Shown here piece by piece: positions 11,139 through 21,974 of a stretch of 64,000 bases of DNA. The notes under the pieces were generated by a model, which was not told where the DNA came from, searched no databases, and was given only the letters and a program-made list of their open reading frames with translations. Source of the DNA: Pseudomonas laurentiana (lineage in GTDB: Bacteria; Pseudomonadota; Gammaproteobacteria; Pseudomonadales; Pseudomonadaceae); NCBI RefSeq assembly GCF_014648275.1, contig NZ_BMQU01000013.1:99484-163483 (forward strand), written 5' to 3'. Position numbers and translations under genes: made by a program. Position 1 is the first letter of the stretch. Each line of letters begins with the position of its first letter.

Positions 11139-11199
11139 ATCGCCGGCCAGGCTTGCTCCTGTGCAATCGTATTGCTCCGGAGCTGGCCTGGCCGGCGAT
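11139..11199. repeat. REP-like hairpin between hisC and the MFS gene
   Basis: A perfect 14-base inverted repeat (11139-11152 with 11186-11199, core CGCCGGCC) encloses two further perfect stems, GCTCC/GGAGC and GCAAT/ATTGC around a CGT loop. No T tract follows, so it looks more like a REP element than a standard terminator, though it could still end the hisC transcript. Confidence 0.65.
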
Positions 11200-11261
11200 T
11201 GCATTTATGCCGTCTTCGAGCGGCCGCCCAGCTTGCCTCATTTTTTGTCGGAGCCTGATTC

Positions 11262-12548
11262 ATGAATTCAGAACACGCGAGTACCGGTGAGCGCGACGGG
11301 CGCGGGGCAGAGCTCGACGAGCTGCTGATTGACGCTGAAGCTGATGACGAGCAGGTTCAACAGCAGCCTGTGGTGCTACACCGCCCCTGGCTGTTGCTTT
11401 TGGGGCTGGTACTGGTGGCCCTGAACCTGCGTCCGGCCTTGTCGAGCTTGGCGCCGGTGCTGGGGCAGGTTTCTGAGGGCCTTGGCCTGAGCGCGTCCCA
11501 AGCGGGTTTATTGACCACTTTGCCGGTCTTGTGCCTGGGCCTGTTCGCGCCGCTGGCGCCTTTGCTGGCGCGGCGATTTGGCAGCGAACGGGTCGTGCTG
11601 GGGATTCTTCTGTGTCTGGCGGCGGGCATTTTCCTGCGCAGCAGCCTGGGTAGTTTCGGTGTCTTTGCCGGCAGCGTCGTGGCCGGAGCCAGCATCGGTG
11701 TAATTGGTGTATTGCTGCCGGGTATCGTCAAGCGCGATTTCGCCAGGCATGCCGGTACACTCACCGGTGTCTATACCATGGCCTTGTGCCTCGGGGCCGC
11801 GTTGGCCGCAGGTGCCACTGTGCCGCTTAGCCGTTACTTCGACGACCGTTGGTCGATGGGGCTTGGATTCTGGTTGCTGCCAGCCGTCGTTGCAGCACTG
11901 TTCTGGTTACCTCAGGCGCGTCAGGGCCACGCCGCCCATAGCGTTGCCTACCGGGTGCGCGGCCTGTGGCGTGACCCGCTGGCCTGGCAAGTCACCTTGT
12001 ACATGGGGCTTCAGTCGTCGCTGGCCTACATCGTATTTGGTTGGCTCCCCTCGGTGCTGATCGGGCGAGGCCTGAGCCCGACCGAGGCCGGCCTGGTGCT
12101 TTCCGGCTCGGTGATTGTGCAATTGTTCAGCTCGTTGACTGCGCCCTGGCTGGCCACACGAGGCAAGGATCAGCGCCTGGCCATTGCGTTGGCCATGCTG
12201 CTGACGCTGGCCGGTTTGTTCGGTTGCCTTTACGGGCCGCTGAGCGGTCTCTGGGGCTGGGCTGTGGTATTGGGGCTAGGGCAGGGCGGTGCGTTCGCCC
12301 TGGCGTTGACCCTGATCGTGCTGCGCTCTCGGGATTCACACGTCGCAGCCAACCTGTCGAGCATGGCGCAAGGCGTAGGCTACACCCTGGCTTCCCTCGG
12401 GCCGTTCGCGGTAGGGGTGGTGCATGATCTGACCGGCGGTTGGAATGCGGTGGGGTGGATATTCGCGGTGCTCGGTGTCAGTGCGCTGCTGTTCGGGCTA
12501 AGGGCCGGGCGTGCCTTGCATGTGAACGCGGTCAGCGAGCGGGTTTGA
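11262..12548 (+). CDS. MFS transporter of the CynX/NimT type
   Basis: A 428-residue integral membrane protein with about 12 hydrophobic segments after a hydrophilic, acidic N-terminal tail of roughly 40 residues. The first helix carries the CynX/NimT-like pattern LNLRPALSSLAPVL, and the loop after helix 2-3 reads RRFGSERVV. Relatives are cyanate or 2-nitroimidazole transporters, but the substrate cannot be read from sequence. It stands alone, separated from hisC by a REP-like hairpin. Confidence 0.8.
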   Translation: MNSEHASTGERDGRGAELDELLIDAEADDEQVQQQPVVLHRPWLLLLGLVLVALNLRPALSSLAPVLGQVSEGLGLSASQAGLLTTLPVLCLGLFAPLAPLLARRFGSERVVLGILLCLAAGIFLRSSLGSFGVFAGSVVAGASIGVIGVLLPGIVKRDFARHAGTLTGVYTMALCLGAALAAGATVPLSRYFDDRWSMGLGFWLLPAVVAALFWLPQARQGHAAHSVAYRVRGLWRDPLAWQVTLYMGLQSSLAYIVFGWLPSVLIGRGLSPTEAGLVLSGSVIVQLFSSLTAPWLATRGKDQRLAIALAMLLTLAGLFGCLYGPLSGLWGWAVVLGLGQGGAFALALTLIVLRSRDSHVAANLSSMAQGVGYTLASLGPFAVGVVHDLTGGWNAVGWIFAVLGVSALLFGLRAGRALHVNAVSERV

Positions 12549-12671
12549 GTCGTCCTGGCGGTCAATCATCGCGTGCAGGTGGTACACAGTATTGGTCTTG
12601 TAAATGTCCGTAGCTATTTGGTCTTTGCATGGACTATCGTTCCAGGTCCTATATCGGTAATGGATTTGCCC

Positions 12672-13142
12672 ATGAGCGACGCCCACAGTGCCCTGATCAC
12701 CCGTTTCTATCAGGCCTTCCAGCGACTGGATGCCGAGGCCATGGTGGCGTGCTACAGCGACGACGTGCGTTTCAGTGACCCGGTCTTTGGTGCCTTGCAG
12801 GGTAAGGATGCTGGCGATATGTGGCGCATGCTGACCACCCGTGCCAAGGATTTCTCCCTCACCTTCGACAATGTGCGTGCCGATGAGCATAGCGGTGCTG
12901 CCCACTGGGTGGCGACTTATCTGTTCAGCCAGACCGGCCGAGTGGTGATCAACGAAATACAGGCACGCTTCGTGTTCCGCGACGGCAAGATCTGTGAGCA
13001 CCACGACCGTTTCGATCAGTGGCAATGGGCACGTCAGGCATTGGGCGTGAAAGGCTTGCTGCTAGGCTGGACGCCCTGGATGCAGGGGAAGGTAAGGGCA
13101 CAGGCATTGAAGGGCTTGCGGGCGTTCCAGGCTGCCCGCTGA
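12672..13142 (+). CDS. NTF2-like (SnoaL-type) protein of unknown function
   Basis: A 156-residue single-domain protein with the cone-shaped NTF2-like fold pattern: ITRFYQAFQRLDAEAMVACY, DVRFSDPVFG, then a C-terminal KICEHHDRFDQWQWARQA. Such proteins are often small enzymes or binding proteins; none can be named here. An ATG four codons earlier (12660) is equally possible and neither has a strong ribosome site. It is followed 54 bases later by a GIY-YIG gene on the same strand. Confidence 0.75.
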   Translation: MSDAHSALITRFYQAFQRLDAEAMVACYSDDVRFSDPVFGALQGKDAGDMWRMLTTRAKDFSLTFDNVRADEHSGAAHWVATYLFSQTGRVVINEIQARFVFRDGKICEHHDRFDQWQWARQALGVKGLLLGWTPWMQGKVRAQALKGLRAFQAAR

Positions 13143-13196
13143 GGCGGTAAGCTGTACGCCTTGCCGCCCTTTGTATGAACTTTGTATGAACCTGCC

Positions 13197-13496
13197 GTGA
13201 CCGATAGCCCCAGCGATTCCCTCAGCAAACCCTGGTACGTCTACCTGGTACGCGCCGCCAATGGCTCGTTGTACTGCGGTATCAGTGATAACCCGCAACG
13301 GCGTTTTGTGGCGCATCAGAACGGTCGTGGTGCGCGCTACTTCAGTACCAGCCCAGCCATCGCGCTGGTGTATGTCGAGGCCTGGCCGGACAAGGCCGAA
13401 GCCCTGCGTCAGGAGCGGCTGGTGAAAAAGCTGCGCAAGAGTGCCAAGGAGGCGTTGGTCGCCTCCTATCTCGCGGTCAGTCCTTGCGACGCTTGA
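13197..13496 (+). CDS. GIY-YIG domain protein (UPF0213 type)
   Basis: A 99-residue single GIY-YIG nuclease-like domain: [17 protein letters not shown] contains the two core motifs, then [15 protein letters not shown] and a final [15 protein letters not shown]. Members are small stand-alone proteins of uncertain role, possibly in DNA processing. The start is uncertain: GTG at 13197 is used here, TTG at 13182 would add five residues. The 3' end overlaps the convergent yejK gene by 20 bases. Confidence 0.8.
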   Translation: MTDSPSDSLSKPWYVYLVRAANGSLYCGISDNPQRRFVAHQNGRGARYFSTSPAIALVYVEAWPDKAEALRQERLVKKLRKSAKEALVASYLAVSPCDA

Positions 13497-14484
13497 GCTG
13501 ATCGGTCAACTGGGTCGGCAAGCCTTTGATGATGAGCGTCCCGGCTTCCTCGTCATATTCGATCTTCGAGCCAAGCAAGTGCGCTTCAAAGCTGATCGAC
13601 AAGCCTTCGGCCCGACCGGTGAAACGGCGGAACTGGTTCAAGGTGCGCTTGTCGGCAGGGATTTCCGGCGACAGGCCATAGTCCTTGTTGCGGATGTGGT
13701 CGTAGAAGGCCTTTGGACGGTCCTCATCGATCAGGCTGGAGAGCTCTTCCAGGGTCACTGGCTCACCGGCTTTGGTCTGGCTGGTGGCGTAATCGACCAA
13801 GGTCTGGGTTTTCTCTCGGGCGGCTTCCTCGGGCAGGTCTTCACTTTCGACGAAGTCACTGAAGGCCTTGAGCAGCGTACGGGTTTCGCCCGGACCGTCA
13901 ACGCCTTCCTGGCAACCGATGAAGTCGCGGAAGTACTCCGAGACTTTCTTGCCGTTCTTGCCCTTGATGAAGGAAATGTACTGTTTCGAGTTCTGGTTGT
14001 TTTTCCACTCGGAAAGGTTGATGCGCGCGGCCAGGTGAAGCTGACCAAGGTCGAGATGGCGTGACGGGGTGACGTCCAGTTCGGCGTTAACTGCCACGCC
14101 TTCACTGTGATGCAACAGGGCAATGGCCAGGTAATCGGTCATGCCTTGCTGGTAGTGCGCAAACAGCACATGGCCACCCACCGAGAGGTTGGACTCTTCC
14201 ATCAGCTTTTGCAGGTGTTCGACGGCGACGCGGCTAAAGGCAGTGAAGGTCGTACCGTTGTCCAGGTACTCCTTGAGCCAGCCGCTGAATGGGTGCGCCC
14301 CTGACTCGGCATGGAAGAACCCCCACGCCTTGCCTTGTTTGGCGTTGTAGCTGTCGTTGAGGTCGGCCAGCAGGTTTTCAATGGCGGTCGACTCGCTCAG
14401 TTCGGAGTCGCGGGCATGCAGCACGGCGGGGCTGCCATCGGGTTTTTTGTCGATCAGGTGGACGATGCAATGACGGATCGGCAT
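13477..14484 (-). CDS. yejK: YejK/NdpA nucleoid-associated protein
   Basis: A 335-residue protein of the 37-kDa nucleoid-associated family, the same length as E. coli YejK. Visible are the N-terminal [14 protein letters not shown], the stretch [17 protein letters not shown] and a Lys/Arg-rich C-terminus ending KRRKD. The family is found on the bacterial nucleoid and its exact role is unclear. The start at 14484 fits the family; twelve more codons are open. It is transcribed divergently from the HU gene, so both nucleoid proteins share one control region. Confidence 0.92.
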   Translation of the reverse strand: MPIRHCIVHLIDKKPDGSPAVLHARDSELSESTAIENLLADLNDSYNAKQGKAWGFFHAESGAHPFSGWLKEYLDNGTTFTAFSRVAVEHLQKLMEESNLSVGGHVLFAHYQQGMTDYLAIALLHHSEGVAVNAELDVTPSRHLDLGQLHLAARINLSEWKNNQNSKQYISFIKGKNGKKVSEYFRDFIGCQEGVDGPGETRTLLKAFSDFVESEDLPEEAAREKTQTLVDYATSQTKAGEPVTLEELSSLIDEDRPKAFYDHIRNKDYGLSPEIPADKRTLNQFRRFTGRAEGLSISFEAHLLGSKIEYDEEAGTLIIKGLPTQLTDQLKRRKD

Positions 14485-14893
14485 GGGATTCTCGGCTGAA
14501 AAAGGGCAGGGCGCTGCCATATTGCAAAGTCGCCCAGTGTAACTCAGACCTGAGGCTGCGCTGTGTCTGGATGTATCTTGAGGCGGGATTTGTTCATTTT
14601 TTGTTCGATTTTTTGCGTTTTCTGGCGTAATCCCCCGAAAAACCTGAACATTTGCCCTGCATGAGGCGGATATTTATTCGCCTCTGTGGTAGCTTTGCCC
14701 CGTCTTGCGCCCCCCTATGTGGCGCATTGCTGGCAGACCGCTTGCGTCACATCGAACCAAACGTCATTTTGCGTATCTACATACGCGATTGGTGTGGCTG
14801 TAACACCGAGCCGCCGGGCATTTGCAGGCCTGGCCCGATGGCTGACGCGGCACTCTGCAAACCAACTGAATTTGATAGGGAAGGAACACCACC
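14485..14893. promoter_or_regulatory. Divergent control region between yejK and the HU gene
   Basis: 409 bases without a gene. The stretch 14595-14650 is AT-rich for this genome. Two short perfect dyads stand out: GAGGCG/CGCCTC (14663-14668 with 14679-14684) around an AT-rich spacer, and GCGTAT-CTAC-ATACGC (14771-14786). The HU gene has an AAGGAA ribosome site at 14881. I could not pick out convincing -35/-10 pairs. Confidence 0.4.
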
Positions 14894-15175
14894 ATGGCAT
14901 TGACCAAAGACCAACTGATCGCCGATATCGCTGAAGCTATCGACGCGCCTAAAACCACCGCGCGTAACGCTCTGGAGCAACTGGGCCAGATCGTTGCTGA
15001 TCAACTGGAAAATGGCAGCGAAATCACTCTGCCAGGTATTGGCAAACTGAAAATCACCGAGCGTCCTGCCCGTACTGGCCGCAACCCTTCGACTGGCGCT
15101 GCCATCGAAATCGCTGCCAAAAAAGTTGTCAAGTTCGTTCCAGCCAAAGTGCTGACCGACGCCGTCAACAAGTAA
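14894..15175 (+). CDS. hupN: HU-family DNA-binding protein
   Basis: A 93-residue histone-like protein. It has the HU dimerisation helices, the hinge LPGIGKLKITERPARTGRNP with the intercalating Pro and the basic arm, and the C-terminal helix KVLTDAVN. It bends and compacts DNA as a homo- or heterodimer. Pseudomonas has several HU paralogues; the name hupN is given by genomic position next to rlmF/valS, not by a sequence comparison. It is followed at once by a strong terminator. Confidence 0.9.
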   Translation: MALTKDQLIADIAEAIDAPKTTARNALEQLGQIVADQLENGSEITLPGIGKLKITERPARTGRNPSTGAAIEIAAKKVVKFVPAKVLTDAVNK

Positions 15176-15192
15176 GTTGTAAGCTGTTCTGA

Positions 15193-15226
15193 AGCCGCGC
15201 CCGATGTTTGTCTGGCGCGGCTTTTT
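15193..15226. terminator. Terminator between the HU gene and rlmF
   Basis: AGCCGCGCC (15193-15201) and GGCGCGGCT (15214-15222) form a perfect nine-base stem followed by T residues on the plus strand. It ends the HU transcript. rlmF ends at its 3' foot from the other side. Confidence 0.85.
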
Positions 15227-16188
15227 CATGCCTGCTGTTCGGCCCAGCGTTGCTGGCGCCACTGCTGTCGGGCGGCCGCGTCCTTGAAGGTCCAGGCCAC
15301 CAGGCGGCTCTGCTTCTGCCCCTGGCCCATCTCGACGACGCGTTGCTCGACGGCGCCAGCCTTGTTCAGGGCTGCCTGAATACCTGGCAGGTTCGACGCT
15401 TTGGAGACCAGGCTGGTGAACCACAGCACCTGTTGGCCAATCGTCGCGCTTTCGGCCACCAGTTGGCTGACGAAGCGAATCTCGCCGCCCTCGCACCACA
15501 ATTCGTTGTTTTGCCCGCCAAAATTGAGCACAGGCAGTTTGCGTTTTGGGTCCGCTTTGCCCAGTGCCCGCCATTTACGCTGGCTGCCTCGGGTGGCTTC
15601 TTCGCGGGAGGCATGGAACGGGGGGTTGCACAGCGTCAGGTCGAAGCGCTCCTCCGCTTTGAGCAGGCCGAGCAGGATGTGTTTGCGGTTGCTCTGCTGA
15701 CGAAGCGCAATGGCTTTAGTCATCCCGTTGGCTTGAACAATGGCCTTGGCCGAGGCCAGCGCGACGGCATCGATGTCTGAGCCCAGGAAGCGCCAGCGGT
15801 AATCGCTGTGGCCGAGCAGCGGATAGATGCAGTTGGCGCCTACGCCGATATCCAATGCCTGGATTTTGGCCCCGCGTGGAATTTCGCCTGCATTGTCATC
15901 GGCCAGCAGGTCGGCCAGTGCATGCAGGTAATCGGCGCGCCCGGGGATGGGCGGGCACAGGTAGTCGGTCGGGATGTCCCAGTGCTGGATACCGTACTGG
16001 GCCTTGAGCAGGGCCCGGTTGAATACCCTTACCGCCTCTGGGTCGGCAAAATCAATGCTGGGTTTGCCATACGGGTTCGTGATCAGGAAACGGCCCAGTT
16101 CCGGGCTGCTTTTGATCAGTTGGGGAAAGTCATAGCGGCCCTGATGGCGATTGCGCGGGTGCAGGGTCGGTTTGTTGGGTGTGGTCAT
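15226..16188 (-). CDS. rlmF: RlmF, 23S rRNA (adenine-1618-N6)-methyltransferase
   Basis: A 320-residue SAM-dependent methyltransferase (YbiN family) that modifies A1618 of 23S rRNA. The Rossmann motif [16 protein letters not shown] and the N6-adenine catalytic motif [10 protein letters not shown] are present, with the family N-terminus [12 protein letters not shown]. The start at 16188 is preferred because a 15-codon upstream extension would run into the REP pair at 16206. It lies downstream of valS on the same strand, separated by that REP pair. Confidence 0.94.
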   Translation of the reverse strand: MTTPNKPTLHPRNRHQGRYDFPQLIKSSPELGRFLITNPYGKPSIDFADPEAVRVFNRALLKAQYGIQHWDIPTDYLCPPIPGRADYLHALADLLADDNAGEIPRGAKIQALDIGVGANCIYPLLGHSDYRWRFLGSDIDAVALASAKAIVQANGMTKAIALRQQSNRKHILLGLLKAEERFDLTLCNPPFHASREEATRGSQRKWRALGKADPKRKLPVLNFGGQNNELWCEGGEIRFVSQLVAESATIGQQVLWFTSLVSKASNLPGIQAALNKAGAVEQRVVEMGQGQKQSRLVAWTFKDAAARQQWRQQRWAEQQA

Positions 16189-16205
16189 GAGGGTGTCCTG
16201 TGGAA

Positions 16206-16277
16206 CGCATCGCGGGCAAGCCCGCTTCCACAAGGTCGGTTTTCAACCTGTAGAAGCGGGCTTGCCCGCGATGGCGT
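16206..16277. repeat. REP pair (inverted) between valS and rlmF
   Basis: Two copies of a Pseudomonas REP sequence face each other: 16208-16232 and 16249-16273. Their arms are complementary over about 25 bases with one mismatch, and each arm also contains the self-complementary core GCGGGCAAGCCCGC. This is the classical BIME arrangement. It may end or attenuate the valS transcript, or stabilise its 3' end. Confidence 0.85.
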
Positions 16278-16295
16278 TACGGCGACGTACTGCAG

Positions 16296-19142
16296 TTACA
16301 GGCTGGCAATCCGTGCATGCTGCTCGGTGAAGTTGGCCAGGGCCTGCTCGGCTTCAGCCAGCTTGGCGCGTTCCTTGTCGATGACGGCAGGCGGTGCCTT
16401 GTCAACGAACGCCGCGTTGGACAGCTTCCCGCCCACGCGCTGGACTTCGCCTTGCAGGCGCTGGATTTCCTTGTTCAGGCGCGCCAGTTCGGCATCCTTG
16501 TCGATCAGGCCAGCCATCGGTACCAGAACCTGCAGATCGCCTACCAGTGCGGTAGCGCTGAGCGGTGCCTCGTCCTGCTCGCCCAGTACGGTGAAGGATT
16601 CGATCTTCGCCAGCTTCTTGAGCAGCGCTTCGTTTTCCTGCAGGCGGCGCTGGTCTTCGCTGCTGGCGTTCTTCAGGAACAGTTGCAGTGGTTTGCCCGG
16701 GCCGATGTTCATTTCGCCACGGATGTTACGCACGCCTAGCATCAGTTCCTTCAGCCACTCGATGTCGCCTTCGGCAGCAGTATCGATACGGCTGTCGTTG
16801 GCCACAGGCCAAGGTTGCAGCATGATCGTCTTGCCTTGGGCGCCTGCCAGCGGCGCGAGGCGCTGCCAGATCTCTTCGGTGATGAAGGGCATGAACGGGT
16901 GGGCAAGGCGCAGTGCGACTTCCAGTACCCGTACCAGGGTGCGGCGGGTGCCACGCGCACGCTCGACTGGCGCGTTCTCGTCCCACAGCACAGGCTTGGA
17001 CAGTTCCAGGTACCAGTCGCAGTACTGGTTCCAGATGAACTCATACAGCGCTTGTGCGGCCAGGTCGAAACGGAACTGCTCCAACTGACGCGTCACTTCG
17101 GTCTCGGTGCGCTGCAGTTGCGAGATGATCCAGCGATCAGCCAGCGACAGTTCGTAGGCTTCGCCGTTCTGGCCGCAGTCTTCACCCTTGTCCAGCACGT
17201 AACGGGCGGCGTTCCAGATCTTGTTGCAGAAGTTGCGATAGCCTTCGACGCGCCCCATGTCGAACTTGATGTCGCGGCCGGTGGACGCCAGCGAGCAGAA
17301 GGTAAAGCGCAGGGCGTCGGTGCCGTAGCTGGCAATGCCTTCCGGGAACTCGGCACGGGTCTGCTTGGCAATCTTCTCGGCCAGTTTCGGCTGCATCATG
17401 CCGCTGGTGCGTTTTTCCAGCAGGGCGTCGAGGGTGATGCCGTCGACGATGTCCAGTGGGTCGAGGACGTTGCCCTTGGACTTGGACATCTTCTGGCCCT
17501 GGCCGTCGCGCACCAGGCCATGGACGTAAACGGTCTTGAACGGTACCTGCGGGGTGCCGTCCTCATTCTTCACCAGGTGCATGGTCAGCATGATCATCCG
17601 GGCAACCCAGAAGAAAATGATGTCGAAGCCGGTGACCAGTACGTCGGTGGAGTGGAACTTCTTCAGGAACTCGGTCTGCTCTGGCCAGCCGAGGGTCGAG
17701 AAGGTCCACAGGCCTGAACTGAACCAGGTGTCGAGTACGTCGTTGTCCTGGTTCAGGACAACGTCGGCGCCCAGGTTGTGCTTGCTGCGCACTTCCTCTT
17801 CGTTGCGCCCTACATAGACCTTGCCCGCTTCGTCGTACCAGGCTGGAATCCGGTGGCCCCACCACAGCTGGCGGCTGATGCACCAATCCTGAATATCGCG
17901 CATCCAGGAGAAGTACATGTTCTCGTACTGCTTCGGTACGAACTGGATGCGGCCATCTTCGACGGCAGCGATGGCCGGTTCGGCCAATGGTTTGGTCGAC
18001 ACGTACCACTGGTCGGTCAGCCATGGCTCGATAACGGTGCCGGAGCGGTCGCCCTTCGGTACTTTCAGTGCGTGGTCGTCAACGCTGACCAGCAGCCCTG
18101 CGGCTTCAAAATCGGCGACGATCTGCTTGCGCGCGACGAAACGGTCGAGACCGGCATACCGGGCAGGCAGGCTGGCATCGATGGTTTCGTTGACGCTGCC
18201 GTCGAGGTTGAACACCTGGGCTGCTGGCAGCACCATGGCGTTCTTGTCGAAAATGTTCAGCAGTGGCAGGTTGTGACGCTTGCCGACTTCATAGTCGTTG
18301 AAGTCGTGGGCCGGGGTGATCTTCACACAGCCGGTGCCGAATTCAGGGTCGCAGTAGTCATCAGCGATGATCGGGATGCGACGGCCAACCAGGGGCAGCT
18401 CGACGAACTTGCCGATCAGGGCCTGGTAGCGCTCATCGTTCGGGTTCACGGCTACGGCGGCATCGCCCAGCATGGTTTCCGGACGGGTAGTGGCAACGAC
18501 CAGGTAATCCTTGCCTTCAGCCGTCTTCGCGCCGTCGGCCAGCGGGTAACGCAGGTTCCACAGGTGGCCTTTCTCGTCGTGGTTTTCCACTTCAAGGTCG
18601 GAAATTGCGGTGTGCAGCTTGGTGTCCCAGTTGACCAGACGCTTGCCGCGATAGATCAGGCCATCTTCGTGCAGGCGTACGAAGGCTTCCTTGACCGCTT
18701 CGGACAGGCCGTCATCCATGGTGAAGCGCTCGCGGCTCCAGTCTACGGAGGAACCCAGGCGGCGGATCTGGCGGCTGATGTTACCGCCGGACTGGTCTTT
18801 CCACTCCCAGACCTTATCCAGGAACTTTTCCCGGCCCAGGTCGTGGCGGCTCTGGCCTTTGGCCTCCAGTTGACGCTCCACCAGCATCTGCGTTGCGATA
18901 CCGGCATGGTCGGTGCCTGGCTGCCACAGGGTGTCGCGGCCCTGCATGCGGCGGAAACGGATCAGGGCGTCCATGATCGCGTTGTTGAAGCCATGACCCA
19001 TGTGCAGGCTGCCGGTGACATTCGGCGGCGGAATCATGATGGTGTACGGCTCGCCCGCACCTTGCGGGGCGAAGTAATTCTCGGACTCCCAGGTCTGGTA
19101 CCAGGAAGTTTCAATAGCGTGCGGCTGGTAGGTCTTATCCAT
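16296..19142 (-). CDS. valS: ValS, valyl-tRNA synthetase
   Basis: A 948-residue class Ia aminoacyl-tRNA synthetase charging tRNA-Val. The HIGH motif appears as HMGH (47-50, in [10 protein letters not shown]) and KMSKS at about 551-555; between them lies the CP1 editing domain that removes mischarged Thr. The C-terminal region has the coiled-coil tRNA-binding arm ([19 protein letters not shown]). Full length for the family. It is downstream of pepA-holC and the small unknown gene. Confidence 0.97.
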   Translation of the reverse strand: MDKTYQPHAIETSWYQTWESENYFAPQGAGEPYTIMIPPPNVTGSLHMGHGFNNAIMDALIRFRRMQGRDTLWQPGTDHAGIATQMLVERQLEAKGQSRHDLGREKFLDKVWEWKDQSGGNISRQIRRLGSSVDWSRERFTMDDGLSEAVKEAFVRLHEDGLIYRGKRLVNWDTKLHTAISDLEVENHDEKGHLWNLRYPLADGAKTAEGKDYLVVATTRPETMLGDAAVAVNPNDERYQALIGKFVELPLVGRRIPIIADDYCDPEFGTGCVKITPAHDFNDYEVGKRHNLPLLNIFDKNAMVLPAAQVFNLDGSVNETIDASLPARYAGLDRFVARKQIVADFEAAGLLVSVDDHALKVPKGDRSGTVIEPWLTDQWYVSTKPLAEPAIAAVEDGRIQFVPKQYENMYFSWMRDIQDWCISRQLWWGHRIPAWYDEAGKVYVGRNEEEVRSKHNLGADVVLNQDNDVLDTWFSSGLWTFSTLGWPEQTEFLKKFHSTDVLVTGFDIIFFWVARMIMLTMHLVKNEDGTPQVPFKTVYVHGLVRDGQGQKMSKSKGNVLDPLDIVDGITLDALLEKRTSGMMQPKLAEKIAKQTRAEFPEGIASYGTDALRFTFCSLASTGRDIKFDMGRVEGYRNFCNKIWNAARYVLDKGEDCGQNGEAYELSLADRWIISQLQRTETEVTRQLEQFRFDLAAQALYEFIWNQYCDWYLELSKPVLWDENAPVERARGTRRTLVRVLEVALRLAHPFMPFITEEIWQRLAPLAGAQGKTIMLQPWPVANDSRIDTAAEGDIEWLKELMLGVRNIRGEMNIGPGKPLQLFLKNASSEDQRRLQENEALLKKLAKIESFTVLGEQDEAPLSATALVGDLQVLVPMAGLIDKDAELARLNKEIQRLQGEVQRVGGKLSNAAFVDKAPPAVIDKERAKLAEAEQALANFTEQHARIASL

Positions 19143-19291
19143 GCGCGGCGGGACCCTATGGCATTTATTCGGGAAAGCCGAGAAGTATAACGGGGATTGG
19201 GCGCGGGGGCGTAGCCTGAGGTGATGGCAGGAAGCAGAAAACGTTGTTTAACCCATTGCGGGCACGACCGGTGCATCCATCAGAGAGCAAT

Positions 19292-19308
19292 GCGGGCCAA
19301 CGGCCCGC
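19292..19308. terminator. Short hairpin after the holC-linked gene, weak terminator candidate
   Basis: A perfect seven-base stem GCGGGCC / GGCCCGC with an AAC loop lies just past the stop codon at 19313 on the minus strand. No T tract follows, so it may be a transcript-stabilising hairpin rather than a terminator. Confidence 0.35.
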
Positions 19309-19312
19309 TGAT

Positions 19313-19708
19313 TTACTCCGGCAACTGGTTCAGCAAACGCTCCAGGCGCGCATCCAGCCGACGTTTGATTTCGGTCTCGATATGCGGTGCGAAGTCGTCG
19401 ATCACATCCTGCATGATCAACTGGGCGGCAGCACGCAACTCCGCATCCAGGTGCAGCAGGGTGTCCTGGCGCCTGGCCTGGGGATCTGGCGTCGCCTGTG
19501 CCGGTGGCTGCGTGCTCGGCGCCTCAGCTTCAAGCGTGGGTACAACCGGTTCGATGGCCTCTTCAAGCAGCAGTGGAATCTGCTCGTGGTGGTCCACGGT
19601 TTCGGTCAGCAATGGCGGTTGCAGGGTATCGTCGCCGAGCAGTTGGCGGATCGACTCGAGGTCATCCAGCAAGTGCGCGGACTTGGAGTGGGGCGTGGGT
19701 TTGTCCAT
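19313..19708 (-). CDS. Conserved hypothetical protein between holC and valS
   Basis: A 131-residue soluble protein I cannot name. The N-terminal half is acidic and Pro/Ala/Glu-rich, probably disordered (a TQPPAQATPDPQ stretch at about 67-80). The C-terminal third is predicted helical (AELRAAAQLIMQDVIDDF, then EIKRRLDARLERLLNQL). It starts five bases after the holC stop, so it is probably co-expressed with the DNA polymerase III chi subunit. A small gene of unknown function occupies this position in other Pseudomonas genomes. Confidence 0.75.
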   Translation of the reverse strand: MDKPTPHSKSAHLLDDLESIRQLLGDDTLQPPLLTETVDHHEQIPLLLEEAIEPVVPTLEAEAPSTQPPAQATPDPQARRQDTLLHLDAELRAAAQLIMQDVIDDFAPHIETEIKRRLDARLERLLNQLPE

Positions 19709-19713
19709 CGTCG

Positions 19714-20142
19714 TCAGAGTCGCTGTAAGCGGTGATCTTGCAGAGCATAGCCCTGTTGGCGGTAGAAACGGAAACTCTCCCGTGTCGCCTGACGAATCGC
19801 GGGGTCTTCCACCACGATTTCAGCGATGCGGGTAAAACGATCAGCGAAGCCTGGTACCTTCAGGTCGAGGTTGATCAGCAGGTCCTGATGGCTACCGGGA
19901 TCGTCGCCCAGGCCGAGTACAACGCTGGCGTCGGGGTCGTCTTCGCCACGGCTGTGCGGCACGAAGGCCTCGCCCTTGAAACGCCAGAGCAGTTCATCCA
20001 GTTCGTCGCGCTGAGGGCTGTCGCTGCAATTGAGGTAGACCCTGTGGCCGAGGCGCCAGGCCTTCTCGCACAATTTGCAGGCGAACATCAGACGCGCCGA
20101 AAGGGCAGGGCTTGGGAGGATGTAGAAATCGACTTGGCTCAT
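19714..20142 (-). CDS. holC: HolC, DNA polymerase III chi subunit
   Basis: A 142-residue chi subunit of the clamp-loader complex; with psi it links the replisome to single-strand binding protein. Typical features are the N-terminal VDFYILPS, the segment ACKLCEKAWRLGHRVYLNC and the mid-protein LLWRFKGEAFVPH. It lies 53 bases after pepA on the same strand, the pepA-holC-valS order common in gammaproteobacteria. Confidence 0.94.
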   Translation of the reverse strand: MSQVDFYILPSPALSARLMFACKLCEKAWRLGHRVYLNCSDSPQRDELDELLWRFKGEAFVPHSRGEDDPDASVVLGLGDDPGSHQDLLINLDLKVPGFADRFTRIAEIVVEDPAIRQATRESFRFYRQQGYALQDHRLQRL

Positions 20143-20195
20143 GGTGTGCAGTTCCCGCCGGCTGCGCGTGTTCGGCGCAGCCGGGCAGGGTAGCC

Positions 20196-21869
<1,674 letters not shown>

Positions 21870-21974
21870 GCGCCAACTTTTTTGCCGGTTTTCACGTCTG
21901 CAGCGTGTAGCCGGTGCGACTGCTACGTTTCCCTTGTTCGGCTGTTTGAGCCTGACAACCCAGGAGTGTCTGGT

